From NCBI GenBank assembly GCA_900757185.1, contig CAAEMX010000048.1, positions 8,907-72,906 of the forward strand: a stretch of DNA of 64,000 nt, written 5' to 3'. Source of the DNA: an uncultured Collinsella sp. GTDB taxonomy: Bacteria > Actinomycetota > Coriobacteriia > Coriobacteriales > Coriobacteriaceae. Below are positions 16,790 to 24,297 of this stretch, in pieces (position 1 is the first letter of the stretch; each line of letters begins with the position of its first letter). The translations under genes were made by a program, and so were the position numbers. The notes below the pieces were generated by a model. The model did not search any database, was not told where the DNA came from, and saw only the letters and a program-made list of their open reading frames with translations.

Positions 16790-17770
16790 ATGAAGGACAT
16801 CACCATCAGCCGCAGGAGCCTTCTGGTCTCCGCCGGTCTGCTCGCGCTCGCCCCGCTCGCCGGATGCGGCGGCAACTCTGGTTCCGGCTCTGCTGCCGCC
16901 GGTTCCGACTACACCATCGGCGTTCTGCAACTCACCGAGCACTCCGCACTCGATGCCGCCAACGACGGCTTTGTCAAGGCCATCAAGGAGAGCGGCCTTA
17001 AGGTCAAGATCGACCAGAAGAACGCCCAGAACGACCAGTCCACGTGTAAGTCCATCGCCGACAAGTTCGTGGGCGATGGCGTCGACCTGATCTATGCCAT
17101 CGCTACGCCCGCCGCGCAGGCTGCCGCCGGCGCCACCGCTGATATCCCCATCGTTGGCTGCGCCATCACTGACTACGCCGCTTCCGGCCTGGTCCAGGAC
17201 AACGACAAGCCCGGCACCAACGTCACCGGCGCCTCCGACCTCACCCCGGTCGCCGAGCAGCTCGAGATGATGCAGAAGGTCCTGCCCGACGTTAAGAAGG
17301 TCGGCCTGCTCTACTGCACCGCCGAGTCCAACTCCGACGTCCAAATCAAGGCCGCCAAGAAGGAGCTCAACAAGCTGGGCCTCGAGTACACCGACTTCAC
17401 CGTCTCGAGCTCCAACGAGATTCAGTCCGTCGTCGAGTCCGCCGTGGGCAAGGTCGACGCACTCTACTCCCCCACTGACAACACCATCGCCGCGGGTGCT
17501 TCGCAGGTCGGCCAGATCTGCAAGGAGAACAAGCTCCCCTTCGTGACTGGCGAGGAGGGTATGTGCATGGCCGGCGGCCTGTTCACCCTCTCCATCAACT
17601 ATAAGGACCTGGGCTACGCCGCGGGCGAGATGGCCGTTAAGATCCTGAAGGGCGAGGCCAAGCCCGAGGATATGCCGATCAAGCACCTCTCGAGCAAGGA
17701 CCTGGTCGTCGTCAAGAACGACGAGATGGCCGAGGCTCTGGGTATCGACCTTTCCGCTCTGGACGAATAA
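16790..17770 (+). CDS. ABC transporter substrate-binding lipoprotein (ABC_sub_bind/TrpX family)
   Basis: A 326-residue lipoprotein. The leader has SRRSLL, a hydrophobic stretch and the lipobox LAGC (Cys 26), so it is exported and anchored to the outer face of the membrane. The mature part (YTIGVLQLTEHSALDAANDGF and QNAQNDQSTCKSIADKFV) matches the ABC_sub_bind family, whose characterised members include the tryptophan/tyrosine-linked TrpX. The ATG at 16790 has GGGGG 6-8 nt upstream; the frame is open further back but runs through the promoter. Permease and ATPase genes follow, so this is the capture subunit. Aromatic amino acid uptake is a family-based guess. Confidence 0.88.
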   Translation: MKDITISRRSLLVSAGLLALAPLAGCGGNSGSGSAAAGSDYTIGVLQLTEHSALDAANDGFVKAIKESGLKVKIDQKNAQNDQSTCKSIADKFVGDGVDLIYAIATPAAQAAAGATADIPIVGCAITDYAASGLVQDNDKPGTNVTGASDLTPVAEQLEMMQKVLPDVKKVGLLYCTAESNSDVQIKAAKKELNKLGLEYTDFTVSSSNEIQSVVESAVGKVDALYSPTDNTIAAGASQVGQICKENKLPFVTGEEGMCMAGGLFTLSINYKDLGYAAGEMAVKILKGEAKPEDMPIKHLSSKDLVVVKNDEMAEALGIDLSALDE

Positions 17771-17826
17771 CGCGTCTAGGGCCCGCACGCGCGCCACGGC
17801 TGCGTTATTCAATATCTGAGTCATTG

Positions 17827-17863
17827 GGGCGAACGCTAAAGGCCGGCGTTCGCCCTGCTTGTT
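17827..17863 (+). terminator. Intercistronic hairpin between binding protein and permease
   Basis: A perfect 10-bp stem GGGCGAACGC / GCGTTCGCCC (17827-17836, 17846-17855) followed by TGCTTGTTTC. Such partial terminators commonly let the binding protein be made in excess over the permease. Confidence 0.7.
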
Positions 17864-17959
17864 TCAGGTAAAACAAAACGTCTGTCCGCCGCTCTTTTAT
17901 GCATTGGTACCGCTATTATGGAAAATCACGTGTCCACCCTATCCTAGGAGGTATGAAGC

Positions 17960-18883
17960 ATGCTCATTGCATTGCAGGGCGCCGTTTCGCAGGGCGTCCT
18001 CTGGGGCATTATGGTGCTTGGCGTGTTTATCACGTTCCGCCTGCTCGACATCCCCGATATGACCTGCGACGGCAGTTTTGCCCTCGGCGGCTGTGTCTGC
18101 GCCGTGCTCATCGTCAACAATAACGTCGACCCCTTGCTCGCCGTGCTGGCCGGCATGTGCGCCGGCGCCATCGCGGGCGCCGTCACGGGCATCTTGACCA
18201 CCGTCTTTGAGATTCCCGCAATCCTCGCCGGAATCCTTACGCAGATCAGTCTGTGGTCCATCAACCTGCGCATCATGGGCAAGTCCAACACGCCCATCCT
18301 TGCCAAGGGCACTATCTTCTCATCCGTCAGCAACATGACGGGCCTGCCGCAGTCCACTGTTGCCATTATCCTAGGCATTGTGCTGGCCGTGGCCATCGTC
18401 GCCATCCTGTACTGGTTCTTTGGCACCGAGATCGGCTCGGCGCTGCGTGCCACCGGCAACAACGAGTACATGATCCGCGCCCTGGGCGTTAACACCAACA
18501 CCACCAAAATGATCGCCCTCGTGCTCTCCAACGCCCTCATTGGCCTTTCGGGTGCGCTCATCTGCCAGAGCCAGAAGTATGCCGACATTGGCATGGGCAC
18601 CGGCGCCATCGTTATCGGTCTTGCCGCCATCGTCATCGGCGAGGTGCTCGGTCGCCTGCTGCCCGGCGGCCTCACGCAGTTTAGCGTCCGTCTTGCCTCC
18701 GCCGTCTTTGGCTCCGTGGTGTACTTCCTTATCCGCGCCATCGTGCTGCAGCTGGGCATGGACGCCAACGACATGAAGCTGCTCTCCGCCGTGATCGTTG
18801 CCGTGGCCCTGTGCGTGCCCGTGGTTTGGGAGCGCTATAAGCTCCGCAGCTCCTACACGAAGGGAGATGAGGCAGATGCTTAA
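17960..18883 (+). CDS. ABC transporter permease (branched-chain permease-like, TrpY type)
   Basis: A 307-residue membrane protein with about 8-9 hydrophobic segments of the BPD_transp_2 superfamily. The string LLDIPDMTCDGSFALGGCV and the later ALGVNTNTTKMIALVLSNALIGLSGAL are characteristic of permeases paired with ABC_sub_bind proteins. AGGAGG lies 8 nt upstream of ATG 17960. The stop overlaps the start of the ATPase gene by 8 nt, showing translational coupling. Confidence 0.88.
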   Translation: MLIALQGAVSQGVLWGIMVLGVFITFRLLDIPDMTCDGSFALGGCVCAVLIVNNNVDPLLAVLAGMCAGAIAGAVTGILTTVFEIPAILAGILTQISLWSINLRIMGKSNTPILAKGTIFSSVSNMTGLPQSTVAIILGIVLAVAIVAILYWFFGTEIGSALRATGNNEYMIRALGVNTNTTKMIALVLSNALIGLSGALICQSQKYADIGMGTGAIVIGLAAIVIGEVLGRLLPGGLTQFSVRLASAVFGSVVYFLIRAIVLQLGMDANDMKLLSAVIVAVALCVPVVWERYKLRSSYTKGDEADA

Positions 18884-19670
18884 GCTCTCGCACGTCAAGA
18901 AGACCTTTAACAAGGGCACCGTCACCGAGAAGCGCGCGCTCACCGGCGTCGACCTCACCCTCAACGATGGCGACTTTGTAACCGTGATTGGCGGCAACGG
19001 CGCCGGCAAGTCCACGCTGCTCAATATGATCGCCGGCGTGTATCCGCTTGATTCGGGTGTTATTGAACTCGACGGCACCGACATCTCGCGTCTGAGCGAG
19101 TCGCAGCGCGCCAAGTACCTGGGCCGTGTGTTCCAGGACCCCATGCGCGGCACCGCAGCCGACATGCAAATTGCCGAAAACCTGGCCCTCGCCAAGCGCC
19201 GCGGCCAGCGTCGCGGTCTTTCGTGGGGCGTCACCAAGGCCGAGAAGGACGAGTACGTTGAGCTGCTCAAGCGCCTGGACCTCGGTCTGGACACGCGCCT
19301 CAACGCCAAGGTCGGCCTGCTCTCGGGCGGCCAGCGCCAGGCACTCACCCTGCTGATGGCCACGCTCACCAAGCCGCGCCTGCTGCTGCTCGACGAGCAC
19401 ACGGCGGCCCTCGACCCCAAGACGGCCTCTAAGGTGCTCAACCTGACCGAGGAGATTGTCGACGAAAACCATCTGACCACGCTCATGGTTACGCACAACA
19501 TGAATGACGCTATCCGTCTGGGCAACCGTCTGATCATGATGCACGAGGGCCATGTGATCTACGACGTGGCCGGCGACGAGAAGAAGTCGCTCACCGTAGC
19601 CGACCTGCTGCAGAAGTTCGAGGAGGTCTCGGGCGGCGAGCTCGCCAACGACCGCATGCTGCTGAGCTAA
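18876..19670 (+). CDS. ABC transporter ATP-binding protein (TrpZ type)
   Basis: A 264-residue ATPase with Walker A GGNGAGKST near residue 38, signature LSGGQ, Walker B LLLLDEH, and the switch His in VTHNMN. It powers the importer encoded by the two preceding genes. AAGGGAG directly abuts an in-frame ATG at 18867 but is 9 nt from the ATG at 18876, so the latter is chosen; it overlaps the end of the permease gene. The operon ends at two closely spaced hairpins. Confidence 0.92.
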   Translation: MLKLSHVKKTFNKGTVTEKRALTGVDLTLNDGDFVTVIGGNGAGKSTLLNMIAGVYPLDSGVIELDGTDISRLSESQRAKYLGRVFQDPMRGTAADMQIAENLALAKRRGQRRGLSWGVTKAEKDEYVELLKRLDLGLDTRLNAKVGLLSGGQRQALTLLMATLTKPRLLLLDEHTAALDPKTASKVLNLTEEIVDENHLTTLMVTHNMNDAIRLGNRLIMMHEGHVIYDVAGDEKKSLTVADLLQKFEEVSGGELANDRMLLS

Positions 19671-19710
19671 ACCTACCAAAAAGGGACAGGTTTATTTTGG
19701 CAGGTTTTAT
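19669..19710 (+). repeat. GGGACAG-core palindromic repeat acting as terminator (family D)
   Basis: Arms ACCTACCAAAA / TTTTGGCAGGT enclose AGGGACAGGTTTA and are followed by TTTTAT. The element starts at the stop codon of the ATPase gene. Nearly the same sequence occurs on the other strand at 57101-57140. Confidence 0.8.
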
Positions 19711-19723
19711 CTGCGCAAACGTC

Positions 19724-19763
19724 AAAACCGCCGCAAAGGGACAGACGCCCTTGCGGCGGTTTT
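19724..19763 (+). terminator. Second terminator after the ABC operon, also with a GGGACAG core
   Basis: Arms AAAACCGCCGCAAAGGG / CCCTTGCGGCGGTTTT (19724-19740, 19748-19763) around ACAGACG. The loop and inner stem (AAAGGGACAG...CCCTT) match family D although the outer stem is different. Confidence 0.85.
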
Positions 19764-19827
19764 CGCATATTATGTCGATAATCCGATATTCAACCAGACT
19801 TTCTGGCTAAGGACTAAGGAAACTGCC

Positions 19828-21855
19828 ATGAAAAGACTCCCCCGCCTTGCGTTAGCCGCCGCGTTGTTTGCCGGCTCGCTCGCAGGCATCCCAAGCCTCG
19901 CTTTCGCGGGGAACCTGCCCGCCGCTATTGACGGCTCCGTGGCCGTCATGCACACCAACGATATCCACGGCAGCTACAGGTACAGCTACAACGCAAGCAA
20001 GGGCACCGGCACTGTGGGCTTTGACGGACTGGCGGTTCTCTATAGCGCCCAAAGCAGCGCCCCCGATCTTTTGCTCGATGCGGGCGATACCTTCCACGGG
20101 CAGTCCTTTGCCACCATGAGCGAGGGCAAGAGCATCGCCGAGCTCATGGACACCTTCTATGCAGACGGCTACGACGCGACCACGCCGGGCAACCACGACT
20201 GGAGCTACGGCGCGGACAAGCTCCGCACCATGACCGGCTACAGCCCCACCGGCACGCCCTTCGCCATGCTCTGCGCGAACGCAAAGTCTACGAGCGGCGT
20301 ATGGAGCTCGAGTATCACCAAGACGCTCGATCGCACCTGAGAGGATAGCGAAGATCACTCCACATTCGACTACAAAATCAAGGTCGGCGTCGTGGGTGCC
20401 ATGGATGAGTCGCTGGAATCCTCGCTGCGCGCGGACCTGGTCGCGGGTACGTCGTTCTCGAGTGCCGCGAACGCCATCAATGCCGAGGCCAAGCGACTGC
20501 GCGAGACAGAGGGCTGCAACGTTGTCGTCTGTATCGCGCACACGCTCAACGCCAAGACCTTTGCTGCAAAGCTCGTTGGGGTCGATGCACTGGTCGCGGG
20601 CCACGAGCACATCAACTTAGACGAAAACGTGACGGGGGCTGACGGCAAGTCGGTCCGCGTCGTCGAGGCGGGCAGCGCCTTTGCCGAGGTGGGGCTGCTT
20701 TCCATTCCGTACAAGTACGACACGAATGGCACCGAGACGACCGACGATGACACGGTCACGGTCCCTGCAGACGGCAGTGACGAGAAGCTCTACACCGCCA
20801 AGAACGTCAACGACCTTTTGGCAGACCCCGACAAGGGCTCCGACTACCAAAGCCGCCTTGAAGCCGTCCGCAACAAGATCAAGCCGCTCGACGAGGCCTT
20901 TGAAAACGAATCGAACAAGGTGCTCGGCACATCCACCACCAACTATTTCTACGGCGAGGACGCCGCAGGCACGCATGGTTGGGAAATGGTGCGCACCACC
21001 GATTTCCGCCCCAGCAAGGAGGGCGACACCACCAAGGCCCAGACCATCGGCCATGTGATCTGCGGCTCCTATCTTGACCTGACGGGCGCAGACCTCGCTA
21101 TCGAAAACGCGGGTGGCATCCGCGGCGGCATCGCTGCAGGCGATGTGACCGCAGGCAACGTCATCGCTATCTCGCCCTACGGCAACACCGTGGAGACCTG
21201 GACCATGACCGGTGCGGACTTCCTCGCAGCGCTCGAGCGCTCGATGCAGATCAGCGACGAGTGCAATCACAGTTATGAGCTTCAGCAAGCCTACGTGGCA
21301 GCCGGCCATACCGAGCAGGAAGCGCAAGACAAGTACAAGTGGCGCGATGACTCCGGCAGCGTTCTCTCCTTTGGCGGCATCAACGTGACGATTGATTGGA
21401 CGCAGCCCGAAGGCAAGCGCATTGTGAGTGCCACACTCGCCAAGGACGGCAGCACGCTCGATCCCACCAAGACCTATACCGTCGCCACCAACAACTACAT
21501 CATTACCAACACGACCGACTTCCCCACCTTCGCACACGCCGCCAAGCGCACCGAGTGGGGCACGTGTGAGGCGGCGCTGAGGGCGCTGATTGGGCAAAAC
21601 GGCTGGGAGAGCAAGATGGCCGGACTCGCCGGCACCATCAGCTTCGGCTCCGCAGCCGTGGACCCCACGCCCACACCGGCCCCGACGCCTAAGCCCTCGC
21701 CTAAGACGGACACGACGACCACGAAGGTCATCACCAAGAAGACGACCGGCAAGCTCGCCGCAACGGGAGACCGCACGCTGGCAGTAGTTGGCACGTGCCT
21801 TATCGGCGGCATCATCGTCATCATTCTCGGCATTATCTGGAAGCGTCGACGCTAA
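19828..21855 (+). pseudogene. 5'-nucleotidase/metallophosphatase surface protein interrupted by an in-frame TGA
   Basis: Reading one frame from ATG 19828 to the TAA at 21853-21855 gives about 675 codons with a single internal stop, TGA at 20338-20340. The first part has a signal peptide (MKRLPRLALAAALFAGSLAG), then HTNDIHG (42-48), DAGDTFHGQ and TPGNHDWSYG, the metal ligands of the UshA-like calcineurin domain. After the stop the frame continues with KVGVVGAMDE, VDALVAGHEH, the 5'-nucleotidase C-terminal domain (ENAGGIRGGI, SPYGNTVETWTM), a Thr/Pro/Lys-rich linker, LAATGD, a membrane helix and WKRRR. LAATG fits the LAXTG signal of class E sortases. The intact form would be a wall-anchored nucleotide or phosphoester scavenger. 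As written only a 170-residue fragment is made, unless there is read-through or restart near 20401. A sequencing error is also possible. Confidence 0.85.
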
Positions 21856-21970
21856 GCTACACCGCCGGGCCTTGCAGCCCCGCCGCGTAAACCTTATATC
21901 GAGCACAGAAGCCCGTCCGAATTTGAACTGCCTCCCATTTCTTGGACATGAGAAATGGGAGGCTTTCTTT

Positions 21971-22462
21971 ATGCGCGTTGATTTGAGAGTGAAGCATGAT
22001 ATCGAGGCCAGGAAGGCGGCCATAGGGCTCTTCGAGCTCGGGCACGGGTATAAATCTGCCGCGATTGCCCTTTCGCTTCCCGCGGAAGCCGTGAGAAGAT
22101 GGCAGGAGATATACCGCGCATTCGGGAGCGAGGTGCTGCTGCGCATGGACGGAAAGCAGGGCAGGTACACATACGAGCAGAAGGTCGCCGCCGCCTCCGC
22201 CGTCGTCGACGGCGGCATGACGAAGACCGAGGCGATGGCGGCGTTCGGCATAATGTCGATGTCGCCGCTCAAGAAGTGGTGCGCGCTATACCGCCGGGGC
22301 GGCGCGGAGGCCCTGCGCCCGAGGCCCAAGGGCCGGCCGAAGGGTTCCAAGGCGAGGCCGCGGACCCGCGAGGAGGAGCTCGAGGAGCGGTGCCGTAGGC
22401 TCGAGGCCGAGGTGGCCTACCTAAAAAAATTACGCGCCCTGGTCGAGAGGGACGGGCTCTGA
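21971..22462 (+). CDS. IS3-family transposase OrfA
   Basis: A 163-residue helix-turn-helix protein starting at ATG 21971 with GGGAGG 8 nt upstream. Two HTH segments (FELGHGYKSAAIALSLPAEAV and GGMTKTEAMAAFGI) are followed by a basic stretch and a C-terminal leucine-zipper-like coil (EEELEERCRRLEAEVAYLKK). It recognises the IS ends. Near its 3' end the heptamer A AAA AAA (22423-22429) allows -1 frameshifting into OrfB. Confidence 0.9.
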   Translation: MRVDLRVKHDIEARKAAIGLFELGHGYKSAAIALSLPAEAVRRWQEIYRAFGSEVLLRMDGKQGRYTYEQKVAAASAVVDGGMTKTEAMAAFGIMSMSPLKKWCALYRRGGAEALRPRPKGRPKGSKARPRTREEELEERCRRLEAEVAYLKKLRALVERDGL

Positions 22463-23334
22463 CCAGGGCGAAGGCCGAAGCGGTCGCGGCCCTGCGCGCC
22501 GAGGGGCACGCGCTCGGGCACCTGCTCGCATGCGCCGAGCTCAAGCGGTCGACCTACTACTACGCCCTCGCGCACCCGCCGAGGCCCACGCGCCCCGAGC
22601 TCTGGGAGGCGGCCGCCGAGATCTTCTCGCGCACCGCCAACGGCTGCGGGCACCGGCAGATAGCGATGTGCCTCAGGGCGGAAGAGGGGGCCGTGATAGC
22701 CGACAAGACCGTGCTCAAGATGATGCGTGAGATGGGGATTCGCTGCGGTATCAGACGCGAGACGGCCTACCACAGGTACAACTCGTACAGGGGCGTCGTC
22801 GGCAGGACGTTCGAGAACGTGATCGCGAGGGATTTCGACGCCGGGGCCCCGTGGCGGAAGCTGGGAACGGACGTCACCGAGTTCAAGGTGGCGGGCGGCA
22901 AGGCCTACTGGGCCCCGACGCTGGACTTCTGCACCAAGGAGATCGTGGCGAGCGACATATCGACCACGCCCGACATGGCCCAGCAGGTGAGGATGCTCGA
23001 CGAGCTGCTGTCCAAGATCCCCGAGGGCGCCGCCCCGACCATGCACTCGGACCGGGGCTGGCAGTACCAGCACGCCTCATACACATCCAGGCTCGAGGCC
23101 GCCGGCATCGTCCAGAGCATGTCCAGGAAGGCGAACCGCATCGACAACGCCGCCACCGAGCAGCTCTTCGGCCACGTCAAGGACGAGTTCTACCGGGGCC
23201 GCGAGTGGGAGACGTTCGAGGATTTCAAACGCGACCTGGAGGAATACATAGTCCACTGGAACACGAGCCGGAGGCAGGTAAGATTGAAGGGCCTGACCCC
23301 GGAGGAGTTCCGGAATCAGGCCCTCGCGGCCTAG
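22429..23334 (+). CDS. IS3-family transposase OrfB, DDE integrase (made by -1 frameshift)
   Basis: The frame is open from the A7 slippery heptamer, overlaps the end of OrfA by 34 nt and runs to TAG 23332-23334. It reads as an IS3 OrfB: an HTH_21-like start (CAELKRSTYYY), a GHRQI region, then the DDE catalytic core with Asp in LGTDVTEFK, Asp in HSDRGWQYQH and Glu in NAATEQLFGHVKDEF. All three acidic residues are present, so it looks active. No good independent start with a ribosome-binding site was seen near the beginning, so an OrfAB fusion by frameshift is the expected transposase. Starting at the internal ATG 22666 would lose the N-terminal domain. Confidence 0.85.
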   Translation: MTRPGREGRALTRAKAEAVAALRAEGHALGHLLACAELKRSTYYYALAHPPRPTRPELWEAAAEIFSRTANGCGHRQIAMCLRAEEGAVIADKTVLKMMREMGIRCGIRRETAYHRYNSYRGVVGRTFENVIARDFDAGAPWRKLGTDVTEFKVAGGKAYWAPTLDFCTKEIVASDISTTPDMAQQVRMLDELLSKIPEGAAPTMHSDRGWQYQHASYTSRLEAAGIVQSMSRKANRIDNAATEQLFGHVKDEFYRGREWETFEDFKRDLEEYIVHWNTSRRQVRLKGLTPEEFRNQALAA

Positions 23335-23435
23335 TCGCTATTTAGGGCGTCCAAGATTTGGGACGCAGTTCAATTTGATCGGACGGGCTTCTTGGTGGGT
23401 ATCATGGTTGGATGATCATGAGGAGGTTTCCCTAC

Positions 23436-24203
23436 ATGGAATTGTTTGAGCCAATTCTTCATTTCTTTGCACAACGATGGGTCCACAACATCATCTGGGC
23501 AGGTATCTTGGCCATCGGCACCGCCGTTGCCGCCAAGGTCGCGTCCAAGACCCTGCGCCACCTGCTTAACCGCGACGATAACCCACTCCCTTCATCCAGC
23601 ATCTTCATCAACATCGCGCGCGCCGTCATATGGACGATCGGCGGCAGCTTTATCCTCGACAACTGCTTTGGCATTAACGCAAACGCCCTCGTCGCCGCTC
23701 TTGGCGTCGGCGGCATCGCCATCTCGCTCGGCTTTCAGGACACGCTGTCAAACCTCATCGGCGGCATGCAGGTGACGTTTATGGGCATTATCAAACCCGG
23801 CGACAATATCGAGGTCGGCGGCGTGTCGGGCGTGGTCCAAGATATCACCTGGCGCCATACGACCATCGAGGACGCCTGCGGGCAGACCATCATCGTCCCC
23901 AATTCAAACATCTCCAAGAACACGCTCGTGCACTTGATGCCCTTTGGGCGCGTTACCGTGCCCGTTGCCGTAAAGGACACGTCCAAGTGGGCCTCGCTGG
24001 ATGCGCTGGCAGATGAGCTTACCGACGCCACCAAGGCCGCGGTGCTTCCCATCTCTGGCTTTGACAAGGAGCCGTACGTGCTCTTTAGTGAGATCGGCGA
24101 CTTTGGCGTCAAGGGCAAAATCATCTTTATCGTCAGCGACGATAGCACCACCTTCACGGCAGCCGACGCCTGCATCCGCGCCATCGCCCCCATCATCGCC
24201 TAA
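23436..24203 (+). CDS. mscS: Small-conductance mechanosensitive ion channel
   Basis: A 255-residue MscS-family channel with three N-terminal membrane helices. The pore helix carries VAALGVGGIAISLGFQDT, with the Gly/Ala spacing of TM3, then NLIGGMQVTF and a beta-domain (PGDNIEVGGVSGVVQDITWR, VPNSNI). It opens under membrane tension to protect against osmotic downshock. AGGAGG lies 9 nt before ATG 23436; two upstream in-frame ATGs would include this site. It begins 45 nt after the IS right end, so the insertion may have altered its promoter. Confidence 0.93.
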   Translation: MELFEPILHFFAQRWVHNIIWAGILAIGTAVAAKVASKTLRHLLNRDDNPLPSSSIFINIARAVIWTIGGSFILDNCFGINANALVAALGVGGIAISLGFQDTLSNLIGGMQVTFMGIIKPGDNIEVGGVSGVVQDITWRHTTIEDACGQTIIVPNSNISKNTLVHLMPFGRVTVPVAVKDTSKWASLDALADELTDATKAAVLPISGFDKEPYVLFSEIGDFGVKGKIIFIVSDDSTTFTAADACIRAIAPIIA

Positions 24204-24241
24204 AACCATCACAAAGGGGACAGGCACCTTTGTGGTGGTTT
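24204..24241 (+). repeat. GGGACAG-core palindrome after mscS (family D)
   Basis: Arms AACCATCACAAAGG / CCTTTGTGGTGGTT (24204-24217, 24227-24240) around GGACAGGCA. It begins at the base after the mscS stop codon and is followed by TCGC, so it is a hairpin with a weak T tract. Confidence 0.85.
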
Positions 24242-24297
24242 CGCATCGTGGTACCATGGTTCATATCGTTGTTTAAACGACTAAGGGAGTAGACACC

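Larger units (their letters stand above)
21907..23392 (+). mobile_element. IS3-family insertion sequence, apparently complete
   Basis: About 1.49 kb bounded by imperfect inverted repeats of roughly 40 bp: the left end reads GAAGCCCGTCCGA from 21908, and the complement of the right end (to 23391) starts the same way, with AACTGC(C/G)TCCC and CTTGGAC also shared. It encodes OrfA and, in the -1 frame, OrfB. No target-site duplication is visible in the flanks, so the copy is old, recombined, or its ends are slightly misplaced. It sits just downstream of the broken nucleotidase and upstream of mscS. Confidence 0.9.

Noticed and set aside
20338..20340. Selenocysteine or recoded TGA in the nucleotidase
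   Set aside because: It is not at a catalytic position, no insertion-element hairpin is evident downstream, and no selenocysteine genes are in the window. A mutation or error is simpler.
22666..23334. OrfB of the IS as a separate protein starting at ATG 22666
   Set aside because: That start would remove the N-terminal domain, and the frame is open back to the A7 heptamer in OrfA, so a frameshift product is more likely.
21900..23400. Target-site duplication flanking the IS
   Set aside because: The bases next to the two ends (GCAC and TGGT) do not match in length 3-5, so no duplication can be claimed.
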